Positions 40,106 through 40,128 of a DNA stretch of 40,128 nucleotides are shown piece after piece. The notes under the pieces are model-generated. The model had not been told where the DNA came from. It saw nothing but the letters and a program-made list of their open reading frames with translations, and ran no database searches. Positions within the stretch are counted from its first letter, which is position 1. Each line of letters opens with the position of its first letter. Origin of the DNA: Deltaproteobacteria bacterium (lineage in GTDB: Bacteria; Desulfobacterota; Desulfuromonadia; Desulfuromonadales; BM103); NCBI GenBank assembly GCA_005774545.1, contig VAUL01000026.1:1-40128 (forward strand), written 5' to 3'. A program made the position numbers and the translations under genes.

Positions 40106-40128
40106 CCCCCCCCGGCCGATGACCGAAC

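Noticed and set aside
1-40128. tRNA or rRNA genes, CRISPR arrays, insertion sequences, attachment sites
   Set aside because: Nothing with the required structure was seen. Coding is continuous and no gap between genes exceeds about 220 bases.

Overview
The window is a high-GC (about 70 % by eye) bacterial chromosome segment with almost no non-coding space. The gene families (a five-cysteine small protein beside a chemotaxis receptor, a GspE/PilB-type ATPase paired with an HDOD protein, DUF169, and many cobalamin-binding radical SAM proteins) suggest an anaerobic deltaproteobacterium of the Desulfuromonadales/Geobacter type. That placement is inference; there is no rRNA or other taxonomic marker. 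I saw no tRNA, rRNA, insertion sequence, CRISPR array or integrase.

Left flank (1-7221): a sigma-54-type promoter precedes a small Cys-rich protein gene. A methyl-accepting chemotaxis protein gene (minus strand) is divergent from tatD and tcdA, which are followed by a GspE/PilB-like ATPase and an HDOD protein. A secreted protein of unknown function lies on the minus strand.

Core (7293-34858, minus strand): 27 genes, mostly with overlapping stop and start codons, can be read as one transcript from a near-consensus promoter at 35014-35043. In transcription order they are: ketoreductase (FabG), CrtI-like FAD oxidoreductase, ketosynthase, ACP, PlsC acyltransferase, PaaK-like ligase, a radical SAM/SPASM-hotdog dehydratase fusion, LolA, MMPL exporter, DUF3261 lipoprotein, FabZ-like dehydratase, 4HBT thioesterase, ketosynthase, short KS-like protein, two B12-type radical SAM proteins, glycosyltransferase-DUF2062, LPLAT acyltransferase, ACP, polysaccharide-deacetylase lipoprotein, ketosynthase, Cys-less KS-like protein, ACP, HxxxD acyltransferase, FAD oxidoreductase, AMP-ligase, and a third B12-type radical SAM protein. 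The skeleton (KS plus chain-length-factor-like partner, a split dehydratase pair, KR, TE, LolA/MMPL/DUF3261 export set, LPLAT and GT) is that of aryl polyene/flexirubin-type type II PKS clusters. The additions (four radical SAM enzymes, a CrtI-like oxidoreductase, a second KS/KS-like/ACP set, and no visible ammonia lyase or methyltransferase) resemble what is discussed for ladderane-type lipid clusters. The most economical reading is a system that builds an acyl chain on ACPs, keeps or introduces unsaturation, remodels the chain by radical chemistry, and exports or anchors it in the outer envelope. The product is unknown.

Right flank (35078-40105): a cupredoxin-like secreted protein (minus strand); a three-gene operon of DUF169, an ArfB-like release factor and a DUF819 membrane protein; then a fourth B12-type radical SAM protein and a PagL-like lipid A deacylase. 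The fourth radical SAM gene has a promoter of the same form (TTGACC-N18-TATARW) as the core operon, so it may be co-expressed with it.
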